A stretch of 64,000 bases of DNA from the NCBI GenBank assembly GCA_914767715.1, contig OU612068.1, positions 19,962,001-20,026,000 of the forward strand. Direction: 5' to 3'. The DNA comes from Membranipora membranacea (lineage: Eukaryota; Bryozoa; Gymnolaemata; Cheilostomatida; Membraniporidae). The translations under genes were made by a program, and so were the position numbers. The notes beneath the pieces are model-generated. The model did not search any database. It was given only the letters and a program-made list of their open reading frames with translations, and was not told where the DNA came from. Shown here piece by piece: positions 48,201-58,100 of this stretch (within the stretch, counting starts at the first letter, position 1; each line of letters begins with the position of its first letter).

Positions 48201-51200
48201 ATAACTATAACCCCTGCTGGACAGTATGGTGGTGATATAGTCGATATGACTTACTCTAAATCTCAAAATCCCTACGGCTCACACTATGCAAGTAAGTGAT
48301 AAGTCTTAATTTTATATGACAATGAGGTACCAGATAATGAGTGTAAAAATTGCAATATTGACCAGTTGAACAAACCTAGGATCACTGTGAAAGAAGATAT
48401 AGAATAACGTAATATGGACCATTTATGTGCTAAAGAGCATCAGCCATCCTTCCGTTTTGTTGTAATAAGATAATGAGTTGAATGTTTATCAGCAACTACT
48501 CGATGTCTGTCGGACATGTCTGGCCAAATGATTCATTTCTAGTGTGATGCCTGCACCAGGATGCCGTACATAAATAGAGAATAATGGTCCCTTCAGCCAA
48601 AACTCAATTGACTTTAGTGCTACTTAATTTAGATTGATAAGGATACTGTTTTGGGGGTCCCCAGCAGTTGGAGTGCACCATATTTATAGCCTGACTACCT
48701 TCCTGTTACAGACACTGGACCATACGGGGCGGTCAGAGAAGGCGATCAATACTCAGACTCATATGGTGGAGGTCAAGGCTATGATCAGTATGAGCCTGAG
48801 CTTCCAGAGTATCCAGCACAGTATGGGGAGGCTCAGTACAGCGACCCGCATTATGCTGAACAGTATGGGGACAGATATGATGATAATTCTGGTATGTATC
48901 AGGAACTCTTGTCATTGCATAGAATGATCAGAAGTTAGCTTGAGTGTCAACGCTGTTATGATTGGGTGGGGCAGTAGTGGCACCAGGTACAACCCATTTG
49001 ACTCAAAATAGCTTGAGTTCGCCGCTATGTTATGGCATTGCAGCTTCCCAACTTATACTGTATATTTTTTTAAATAACAGTGTTATGATGGTGTCATTTT
49101 AATAAAATTAGTTGTGGAAACTGCTATTTACAGCTAAATATTATTTTGAAATTAACCTAAATTTAATAGATTTTTTGGCTTTTTTTCCCTTGGCAAGTTG
49201 TGATTGTTGAAGTGACCTGTTTGTTATTGATGATTAATCTGTAATTAAACAGGAATCTTAGTCTAAAAAAGGTCTGTAAAATGTTTAACTGTGCTGCAAA
49301 ATTGAAGCACTCGCATTCTGGGCTCTAGCATGAGGCTAATTGGTAACTGTCATTGAGCTGCGACTGAGATATTGAAGGAAAATCTCCTTTCGCTACGAGT
49401 GTGCATGATGAACCCAGGGAAATAAAATTACTAACTGTCAAATTTACTGACATTTAGAGCATGACATTGACCTGAAACATTAATGTCCCGTCAGAGATCC
49501 TGGATTATTGTGTGGTTAACCATTTAGGTATTTAGCTCACCTGACAGTTTATTTTTCAGTTTTATTTTAATTATTATTTTAATGTTTAGACTACATGTAC
49601 TTGAAGTACAATCGGCAGTATGACCAAGACGACAACATCTACCAGCCAACGTCTCAGGAGAATTATGTCGATGGTATACAACACTAGATTCAGTTATCAC
49701 ACTGTACCTAATCCCACCACTTTGATTATTTATTAGTGTATCAAACTCTGTGATTGTACTAACCTAACCTTCGCTAATTACCCACCCTGGGAGCATTGTC
49801 TTCTCCTCGTTAGCTCGCTAGTCGGTAGCGATGATTGCATTCGTGCATGGTTGCACAGATCACGGTTGAGGCTAGCCTGTCTTGACAAGCTTTGTTGTTG
49901 GGAGGGGTTGTTTCCCCCCACAACATTGACAAGACAGGCTAGGTTGCGGCAATGGTATTTAGTATCTTTGGTTGAGGTTACTTGTTATTGGAATGATGGT
50001 ATTTGCATGTACTTTATTTGTTTGTTATGGTACAGGATCAGAGACTATAGATATAGATTATCTATGGTCTCTGACAGGATCTCAGGTTTAAGGCTTCTTC
50101 CCTACTTTGTACAAATAGTTTCTTATGCACATAAAGCATCTTTGCTGTGGTTAGATAAACTTCTGAAATAATTTATCGATAATTGGTTTATTAAAAACTG
50201 ATATTCTGATTTATTGCGCCGTGAATGCATTATTATTCGATGCGATTTTGGATCTGATACCACAGTTAAAACACAGTCTCACTTGTACAGGAGCATATCA
50301 CAGTGTTATGCTAGTCCGTCTAATCTTCTTTTGGGCCTCAGTAATACATCATGCTTTATGATCAACATAAGTTTGAGGTTCGACTTTCAACAAATTGTGT
50401 GGTATGGCTCTGCAATCACAACTAAAAAGCGTTGTTTGCTAATGACAAAAACAACAACTGATACAAGCCTAATAAATTAGTGTGCAGGCCTGAATGGTTG
50501 CTCAAGTGTGGTAATATGCTAATAGATAGACTGCTGCTGGCTATGACTGACTTTGCATCATGGTTGATGAAGTTTGAGCCTATGATCCTTTATTTGGATT
50601 TGCCTTCCCTTGTAAATCAAGAGAGGGCAAGTTCCAAGTATAGGTTTTAGGGATCTAACTTTTATCTGCTCTATAACATCGGCGTGCACTAGGTATTATA
50701 ATTACAAATGGGTATTACTTCTTCCTTATTTCATTATTTAGTGAGTTCTTGAATTTTTACCAATACCTTGCTCCTTAAAATTCTGTACCCTACATAATTT
50801 GCATCTTCAAATTTCTAAATCTTCTCAGTCAGTTTGGATTTTGACCTATTTGTTACAGATTTCCTGTTATATGGTCACCAATGGACCCCTCTTTTCTCAT
50901 GTGAATTTTTGATGCAACACCTGCATATGATGGCTATTGCAGTGAATTGATGATGAATTGGATTTCAATGTATCAGAACTGCACCAGCTGACCATAGAAT
51001 GCACAATCACCAGGGATAACAAACGCGTTTTCACTTTTTGCCTGCTAGATTAAAAAAAGAATCAATGTATTTTATTTGCAGCAATGGTGGCACAAGAAGA
51101 TTTAATAGAGGGTAAAACGGCCAGAGCGTGGATGAGAGAACTCCCCGAACAGGAGAAGATGGCCATCCAGCAGCAGATCGCTGTATTCAGAGAGGAAAAG

Positions 51201-53629
51201 AAGAAGTTAGATATGGAGATCGCCAAGTGGGACTCAAGGGGAAATGACATCATCATGCTTGCCAAACAGATGTGTATGATTATGATGGAAATGACAGATT
51301 TTACACGGTGAGTATGGTGATCTTTTAGAGGGGAAAAATGACCATTTATTGAAAACTGGTTTATAACTTTTCAACCACTGCTTATGACTCATTGTCAAAT
51401 GTACCTGAATAGAATAAAGAATTTATCTGATTGGAATTGTAACTCAGGTGTGTTACTCAATCACCAAGCTGGATAAGCTGACCTATATAACGTGAACAGA
51501 CAGTCTAACACTTTCTGCTCTATGTGACCAGGCAGAATTCTCCCATTCTCCCTGATGTGACTGACATGAAAACTCGCCAATCAACATGCTTATTAAAATA
51601 GTTTGTCTTTGAAATTCTTATGGTTTTTACGTGTATATATAGGCTAGTAGTCAAGTTCTTATAATGTATGCTCAACTTATTCATCAATGTCATGTTTAGA
51701 CATACCATACCTGACTTTCGATTCCTGTCAGATGTAAGGTGTTTTAATAGTGTTTTGTTGGACAATGAGTTATTACTAGTGGTTGAGAGTTAACCATAGA
51801 CTTAATATACTAAATATATATATATATATAAAGTCTGTCTTATAGAGGAGATTTTGAACATATACGATGTTTGAAAGTTCAACCTGTCAGATACTACTAA
51901 GTACTTATAGGTTATTCACAGATACTCCAATGTGTTGCACTCACTTAAGTGATAGTTTAATTACTCTGTGGTTAAAATCTCAATCATTACTGCATAGTTG
52001 TAGAATTGGACACACCCTGCCAAGGAAGCTTTCTAAAATACCATTTTGTTTTTTTCAAAGTTGATTTATGCTTCTTTATATTCTTTTTTGATTTCAGAGG
52101 AAGAGGGCCTTTAAAAACAACCAATGATGTCATAAATGCAGCCAAAAGAATCTCAGAAATAGGAACCGAACTTAACAATCTGTGTCAGAGGATTGCTGAT
52201 GATGTAAGAATAATCATTCTTATGCTTTGGATGTCATACCAGTATTTTTTCAAAATGAACTGAATACAGTCCATAGCTGATCTTTGCCCCTCAAATCTCA
52301 AACCATGTCTGTTATTCAGGTTGAGTTATATTCAATTCAAGGCTGACCAATTTTTTTTGCAAGCATGACGTGCGATTAATTACTCCCACTTCATCCTAGC
52401 CAGCTGTAAAATTCCCATGACACCTATGCCCGTTTATGCTTTAGGCTATCACATTTTTGAACACACACCTTACCATGAATGCTGAATTACACCTTATTAC
52501 AAGTGGGTGAACAATTTCAATTTGAAAAAAAGGGATTGGTTATAAGGTTCTCACAAATAATACATGCATTGGTTTTTTTTAGTGTCAGGATGCGAGGTCA
52601 CGAGATGATCTTGTAGCTTACCTCGGTCGTATCACACTATGCTGTCATCAGCTGAATATCACCAGTAAAGTAAAAGCTGATATACAGAATGTAGAGGGAG
52701 AGCTCGTCGTGTCCGGGGTGAGTGTTACTCTTGTATCCTGTTCAGGCTATGATAACATTAAGTGCTAAATAATTATTGTAATTTAAAGACCATAACATAG
52801 GATAAGATCTTTGAAGGTCACATTTGACAGATATGACTTCCTTATTCTAATTTTACAGATCAGATATGACGTGTGTCAATCATCAAATTGCCAATCAAAT
52901 ATGTTTTGGCACAGTACATAATATTATAATAGTGAGATAATCGGTGACATCAGTGTCACCCTTGGCGACAGGGATTTTGGGACTCCCTGTTGGCGACATC
53001 ACATAATAAACTTTGACCAAAACTGGAGTTACCCTCTCATTGAGTATTACATTCCGAGAGAAGACAACCACATAATGTATCCATATATTTTGTAGTTGGA
53101 CAGCGCTACTTCACTCATCCAGGCTGCTAAGAATCTCATGAATGCTGTAGTATATGCTGTAAAAGCATCATATGTGGCATCCTCTAAACACAAAGGCAGA
53201 CAGGTAAGGCTTCATATAAACTTCCTGAATATGTGATTACCTCAAACCCACACTGTCCCTATTAATTTACAGAGGGAAGCCAGGTTTTACAGACTCGCTT
53301 GTTTCAGACTATAATGATCATTACTAATCACTTAAAAGAATATGGTGGTAGACCTACTGGGGCTCAGATGCTAATTGATATAATCTTGGGTAAGCACCAA
53401 CATGTTATAAAACCATCCATTACTATATTCATGCTCGGCTAAAAATTCAATGTTGGTGTTTTTCTCCTTTGATCAGAGGTCTGTTGTGCACTGGAAGATG
53501 AAGCCGCCGCCCAAAAAAGCCTTAGTGAAGAGAGAAGACCCAGCAGATGAACAGGCAAGAGTGAGAAAGGGTTCTCAGGCTTTGAGGGTGGAGCCTATCA
53601 GAGCATTGTCTGAATTTGATTCTTATTAA
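33292..53629 (+). CDS. CTNNA: Alpha-catenin (19 coding exons, 1009 aa)
   Basis: Exons: 33292-33431, 34159-34313, 34554-34720, 35269-35478, 35906-36079, 36631-36834, 37273-37455, 42851-42994, 43972-44128, 45334-45534, 46225-46376, 48141-48291, 48712-48891, 49590-49673, 51082-51307, 52098-52203, 52583-52717, 53096-53203, 53477-53629. All are GT-AG and in phase (3030 nt). The N-terminal part (MSSYYGTGIDVKWDISNLEI, LLILADMVDVYLLLKSL) is the beta-catenin-binding/dimerisation domain. DHVSDSFLETNVPLL, DRTAGAIRGRCARV and VFDGVRDIRRAVL mark the M region. LAKQMCMIMMEMTDFTRG, CCHQLNITSKVKA, SLIQAAKNLMNAV and VHWKMKPPPKKALVKRE mark the actin-binding domain. Alpha-catenin couples cadherin-beta-catenin complexes to actin at adherens junctions. 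It is about 100 residues longer than human alphaE-catenin (906 aa) because exons 12-14 encode a Tyr-rich linker. ABD wording separates it from vinculin. Start: ATG with an in-frame TAG 12 nt upstream. Confidence 0.98.
37527..37609. mobile_element. Hairpin MITE, TAG...CTA type, perfect 9-bp target duplication
   Basis: TAGCTTGTCTTGACAAGC and GCTTGTCAAGACAGGCTA are the inverted ends. The flanks are perfect copies of ATGGCACCC (37518-37526 and 37610-37618). The arms are nearly the same as those at 49873-49941, so the two form one family. Confidence 0.9.
38104..38121. mobile_element. 18-bp palindromic micro-insertion with 8-bp direct repeats
   Basis: CAATGAAGTCACTTCATT is palindromic. Both sides carry GAGCTGAC (38096-38103 and 38122-38129). 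It is the smallest of the group and could also be an excision footprint. Confidence 0.55.
38824..38841. repeat. Homopolymer run of 18 G
   Basis: An uninterrupted G tract lies in alpha-catenin intron 7. A matching 18-G tract is at 43725-43742 in intron 8, and 15 C lie inside the hAT-like element at 20953-20967. Confidence 0.9.
40029..40072. repeat. Perfect tandem duplication of 22 bp
   Basis: The unit tatcaaggtgtagctcatga plus ta occurs twice without interruption, about 290 bp before the candidate internal first exon of alpha-catenin. Confidence 0.9.
40358..40390 (+). CDS. CTNNA: Candidate alternative first exon of alpha-catenin
   Basis: ATG GCT opens an 11-codon exon (MAYASTQDDYE) that ends in GAG/gtgagt, an almost ideal donor. 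It ends in phase 0, exactly the phase of exon 8 at 42851. The ATG has A at -3 and G at +4. It is the first Met after an in-frame TAG at 40277-40279, and no acceptor lies directly before it. Spliced to exon 8 it would give a protein of about 609 residues beginning at the M2 part of the M region. That product would keep M2-M3, the Tyr-rich linker and the actin-binding domain, and lose beta-catenin binding and the first vinculin-binding segment. A tttatatttt stretch 30 nt upstream could act as a TATA-like element. This is inferred from sequence only. Confidence 0.5.
43371..43401. mobile_element. 31-bp palindromic micro-insertion with near-perfect 8-bp repeats
   Basis: ACAGGGTAAGGACATATG and the inverse CATATGTCCTTACTCTGT overlap to make a palindrome. 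Flanks cccacatc (43363-43370) and accacatc (43402-43409) agree in 7 of 8 positions. Confidence 0.6.
43725..43742. repeat. Homopolymer run of 18 G
   Basis: Uninterrupted G tract in alpha-catenin intron 8, preceded by tggtggt. Confidence 0.9.
44241..44380. mobile_element. MITE of the same family as 8316-8421
   Basis: It starts TAGACCATGTTTGGTCC, ends GGATTAAACTTGATCTA, and shares the internal tgcctgcattc...cgccgcag region with the copy at 8316-8421. Flanks acccgtgtc (44232-44240) and acccatgtc (44381-44389) match in 8 of 9 bases. It lies in alpha-catenin intron 9. Confidence 0.85.
45614..45751. mobile_element. Hairpin MITE, TAG...CTA type, long arms
   Basis: Arms of about 60 bp form a near-complete palindrome: TAGTTCAAGCGCTTAAACTG with CAGTTTGAGCGCTTAAACTA, and tatcaaccactttccc with ggaaagtggttgata. 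The flanks cccctgtcc and cccccatcc agree in 7 of 9 bases. The neighbouring sequence on each side (agtgctcaaac near 45557 and gtttgagcact near 45777) is also inverted, suggesting an outer, older layer. It begins 80 bp downstream of alpha-catenin exon 10. Confidence 0.75.
46159..46180 (+). pseudogene. Duplicate 3' splice site upstream of alpha-catenin exon 11
   Basis: Tggttgttttacagtgatgc repeats the real acceptor region cggttgttttacagtaatgc 52 bp downstream (46211-46232). Using the upstream copy would add 52 nt and shift the frame, so the downstream one must serve the full protein. Only the 3' splice site and the first codons are duplicated. Confidence 0.75.
47150..47291. mobile_element. Inverted-repeat element with 7-bp direct repeats
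   Basis: CAATGAACTCCCTCTCCCTC continues to AGGAAGAACAACA and is mirrored by TGTTGTTCTTCCTGGAGGAG running to GGGAGCTCATTG. GTCACAT flanks both ends (47143-47149 and 47292-47298). It is 142 bp with no coding capacity and lies in alpha-catenin intron 11. Confidence 0.75.
47989..48015. repeat. 11-bp tandem repeat, about 2.5 units
   Basis: The unit gcctatagatc is repeated (gcctatagatcgcctatagatcgcct, written as two full units and a partial third) in alpha-catenin intron 11. Confidence 0.7.
49873..49941. mobile_element. Hairpin MITE, TAG...CTA type (copy of the 37.5-kb family)
   Basis: TAGCCTGTCTTGACAAGC and TTGACAAGACAGGCTA are the inverted ends. Flanks ggttgaggc (49864-49872) and ggttgcggc (49942-49950) match in 8 of 9 bases. 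It lies in alpha-catenin intron 14. Confidence 0.85.
50040..50073. mobile_element. 34-bp palindromic micro-insertion with 8-bp direct repeats
   Basis: AGAGACTATAGATATAG is followed by ATTATCTATGGTCTCTG. Perfect copies of ACAGGATC flank it (50032-50039 and 50074-50081). The sequence is related to the palindromes at 15251 and 24467. Confidence 0.75.
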
Positions 53630-55196
53630 CTACAAATGAAATTATTGCCACAATTATATCTCTCATTGACGACATCAGGAGTTACGCCTCTCATTGATTT
53701 AATGTAAGGGGCACAACTACCAATACTAGCACTTGGCCAACACTCTCCACTCCTAGACCCCCATCCATTCGTATGAACTATCAAGTAGGCCAGGCCTTTT
53801 TATTCCTAGTTGTAGTGTATACTTTTTATTCTCTTAGATATTTGTTATGATTGATAAATGTTTTGGTATTCTTAGCTTCAAGCTTCATTGCGTCATCATG
53901 GCAATCATTTTATATTACAGTATATATTATAGATGATTATTTTGTGATCTGTTACCACATTCCTCTAATGTTAATGATTTTCTACTTTTTTATCATTTGC
54001 ATCTTCCATATTTCATTGTGGTTGAGCTTACCTACCCTGAGCTGGTCTTTGGCTCACCAAAGTACAACTATTTATCACGATCACCTGAAGAATGAAATAA
54101 TTTGTTTTTTATATATTTCATAAACTCTGTTTTATTGGTTTGTATCCGTTGTAGTTAAATGAATACAGTCAAATAACGATCATCAAGATCATTTTGCATC
54201 CTGCTGGAAAAATTGCAATACTTAGAATATCTGAGACATAAAAGTCCGGTTAGAGCCAGCTGCATAAAAGAGGCACAAAGGAGATCTGGCATCAACAAGT
54301 CGTGACATTATATGGATATATCTGCTCAAAGATGTTTGAGTGTTTATATCCATATATTCGGCCATGTCACAACAAGTTAGAATCTGGCGATGCAGCTGGA
54401 CTTATGAATACAAGTGAAGGATGATAAAAAATCCGTCCAGCTATCATTTTTGAAACAACATCAACACAAAAAGTCTATTATCTGCATGCACAAAATGTCC
54501 GATAATGGTTGTCTGATTATAAATGATTGGTTGGGAAAAATACGTCACTATGTATCAGTAGGGAAGAAGAATGAACCATTGCATACCATACCAGCGCAAC
54601 GCCGTGTCAACACTCGACCGGCCAAGCCATGGCTGGGTTTAGATCTAACCGAATAAGACTATTTTATGTGGAATGAACATATTGGTAGTGGCCCTTAGAT
54701 CTTTTATCATGAAAACAGAAAGATGAGATGTATGGCAAAGGTTTGCGATGAGAAAATCTGTCAGGTTAATTATGCTAGTACGCCCAAGGTGTGAACATTT
54801 CAGAGTTGTCATTCCACAATAAATAATGAGTTCAGTTTAGCCGAGGGGAACTACAATGAAGTGAATAATTGGCACGTTTACATCCTTGACCATGGGTCCC
54901 TTTGTGAAGTATCAAGCCTTGATATGAATTTGGAACAGGGTTCTTGTTTGCACAGTTCGTAGTAGTCGTAGGTCAGTGCCCCATTACTGAGGCGATAAAT
55001 AGAATTTAGAGGGAGGCAGCTCTGTATCAGCAGCAGAAAGCACAGTTGATATAAATAATGAGACCACATCATGGATTTGGTAGTATAAGATTTTATAGCA
55101 CAGTCATAGAGCACATCACTGACCAACCTATAATCGAGGTGGTAGTAAGTGGGTAGAGGATCTAGCGGGCCATCACCGGGGAAATCAGTCATGCTG
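53630..55196. other. Convergent 3' regions of alpha-catenin and ELL
   Basis: The stop codons face each other 1.57 kb apart. AATAAA near 54821 is a possible alpha-catenin polyadenylation signal. TTTATT near 53797 or 54128 would serve ELL on the minus strand. A 70-bp inverted repeat sits at 54300-54369. The open frames in this stretch (for example minus 54878-55285, which overlaps the ELL stop region) have no recognisable protein sequence. Confidence 0.45.
54300..54369. mobile_element. 70-bp inverted-repeat element with 7-bp direct repeats
   Basis: Tgacattatatggatata pairs with tatatccatatattcggcca plus tgtca. CAACAAG flanks both sides (54293-54299 and 54370-54376). It lies downstream of the alpha-catenin stop, probably inside its 3' UTR. 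Confidence 0.65.
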
Positions 55197-58100
55197 CTAC
55201 TCCGGTAGAACCACAGGCCGACGCATATCAGGGTGTAGGGGAGGCGGCCTGCCTGGGTAATGGCTAGCGTTCTCATCAAACTCATGGACTAACTCCTTGA
55301 TATGGGAGAGCTTTTCCTGTAGATATTGTAGTCTCGTCCTATGAGCGACCCATTCCTTATTTCTCATGGTTTCGCGGATCTTATTCTTGATTTTTGTACC
55401 ATATTTCTGGAAAAATAAGCATTTATGCAATTGAGGAAGTTTCAATTAATCTAATGTTCTGTGTGGTTTATTGCTACCCAAATTTACCATCTCATTATCT
55501 ATAGCTATAAATAATTCATCTAACAGGACCGAGCTGATGATTTAAATAGGTGCTGAAACTATTTTTATACAAAATAACAGAAGTTTTGACAAGACATTTC
55601 AATAATACAAACCTCTTTCTTTTTTGAGTCGTCTTTCATGTTATTAAATTTCTGCTGCATTTGAAAATACTTCTGGTTGTATTTGTCCTCTTTCTCCCAA
55701 ATTCTAATATACTCCTCATAGCTTGCGTTAAAATCATCTCGGAATTTATTCCTCTGCTCTAGGCTTTTCGGAGCTTTGTAGTCGCTACAAAACCGAGAGG
55801 GGAGATAAGTTATAATGACATTGTTATACCAGGTACAAGATATCGTTTTTAGATATATAACAACTAATACGAAAGCGAAAACTTTCTAATTTCACAGTGC
55901 ATATGTCATGAACACTGTCAGTTTGGCAGTAGATGCAGACAAGTATGATTCAATGTGCCTCAATTTGGTGTTTGAGCCGCCGCTGGCTCGCCAGTAGAAT
56001 GTGAATATTTGGAATGCGGGTAAATTGGGCCAGCATTGATCTAATGTAAGGCACACCCCTATTAGAGACCATTCTTCCTACTATCAATGTATCATCAAAA
56101 TGGGAGATAAAGTAGTGAAATGGCTCAGTATTTTTTTACTAAGAACTGAGAACAGCGTAGAGATAGCCCGGACCTGATTGACATAATGATTGATGGTGAT
56201 GAATGAGAGTGGTGAACCCTAGCGAAAGAAATTAGTCATTTTTCAAGTGATTTATGTGGGCAGTTTGTTTTGCATTTTGACAACTCGTTCATCAAACATA
56301 TGAAAATTGTTTGTTGATACACCAACAAGAGTAGTTGAGGGGAACATTTATTCTAATGACCCAGATGCATTGCTAATGATAAGATATCCATTTATGCACA
56401 ATATATGAGATCGTAATTATGATAATGCTCAGTTCATATGTACTATGCTAGAGCCAGATCATCATTCATATAGTAGAGTAAGTACTTACCGGAGAAAGTC
56501 CTTGGGAACTTTAATTCTATCCATCAGATCATCAGATACTAAAAGCAGAAGTATTTACCAAAAATGACTTGACAGCCTTAGTGTATGTACAGTACGTACA
56601 TCCAAAGAGCAGTTTGTATCTATAGAACCATTGCTTGGCAGCATAGGTTGTTTGGGAATGTCTTCCAGTTAACAGACATCAGCACTGCCAGTAATTCATC
56701 TTATATTAGACCAGGGTAATTTATTCTGTGATATGTTATTTTTGACAATTCACCGGGAGAAGTAGTGATAGATGTGAGACTTGACAAATCTACATACATA
56801 ATCACTTTTACATAATTTACAGTAATAACTGTAGAGAACAGATCCAGATCTGAGTTATATGAGCCACACAGTTATGAACATAATAGTTACAATATAAAGA
56901 TCGTCCTTCCCTCTTTTAGCTGCAAGTCTATGAGTGTAATTTATGAATGCTCGTAGCCAGCACTTTTGGCAAACTATTTGAGTTTCAGAACTAGTAAGTG
57001 AAACCATGAAATATGTACACGGACTTTTGATCTCAAATTGTGCCTGTGGTTAAAAAAGAGCCACTAACCATCCTCCCCGACCTTCAAGACTGCTTCATCA
57101 CCATAGAGGGGTAAATACTAGCTAGTCTTTAGTTTAGCTAGTGTTAGCTAGCGCCAATTTTAGCCAGCTAAGGTGGGGAGTTTTTATAAAGTAATGAGGC
57201 TTGGTAAAGTCATGTTGGCTAGCCATGAATTCCAAATTTCCATCAAGTTTTTAAAACAAAAGACTGCGTGACATGTCAAGCTTTTCAGTTTGCGACTACT
57301 TCACTCCTCCAGGGATAATCGCATATAGTGTACTTAAAGGGCAACCAAGGTTTCAAACATGTTCTCATTGATTGATAGCAGATTGCACCTTCTGCATATA
57401 GGGAAATAGGGAAAAAGACCAAATCTAATTCGGATGATTACTCAGCCAGAGTTATTGGGAAACATTTCATCCATCAGGTACTCAATCTCAGCTAAAATAG
57501 AATACCACAGAGCAGTTTCCTGTTCCTGTTATTATTTAGCCTGTACTCTATCATCATAACCGCAATGTCTTGGAACCTCCCCTAAATTGAAGTGTTACCC
57601 AGCTTAGAGTCAGCAACTACTTTGAGTTTTGCGTGGCGTAATGCGCGAAGCTGATGCTGCCTAGCACATAATTTACTACCCATTAATGCATCGCTGCAAA
57701 ACCTTGGTTGCCCTTTAAAGCCTACCCAAAGCATGTTATAGTCAGGCGGTTACTTATGATAAAGTTGTCAGATTTGCATGGTAAAAAAATCCAATGCTTT
57801 ACTTGGCATGACTTATTGATGGTTGAAAGAGCGCCTCCTATAAGGGAAGGTAACTCTCATCATAACTCCTGCATTATGATGTCACTATGGACAGGATAAT
57901 CACATATAGTGTACTTACCAGTATTGTCACATTGAGCTTCCTCCACCTCATCATTGTCTAGTTTACTTCGCTTACTGAATGGTAGGTCATCATCATCATC
58001 CCGCTCTTCGCTTTTCTAAAATGAGATATAAACAAATCCATGATATTACATTGTAATAAACCTATTACATTGTAACAAACCATTGCTTCTGTATCTACAA

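Noticed and set aside
33292-53629. Vinculin rather than alpha-catenin
   Set aside because: The C-terminal wording (MCMIMMEMTDFTRG, WKMKPPPKKALVKRE, ALSEF end) is that of alpha-catenin, and there is no vinculin-type proline hinge.
54878-55285. 135-codon open frame on the minus strand
   Set aside because: It overlaps the ELL terminal exon in another frame and extends through its 3' UTR. The peptide has no recognisable features.
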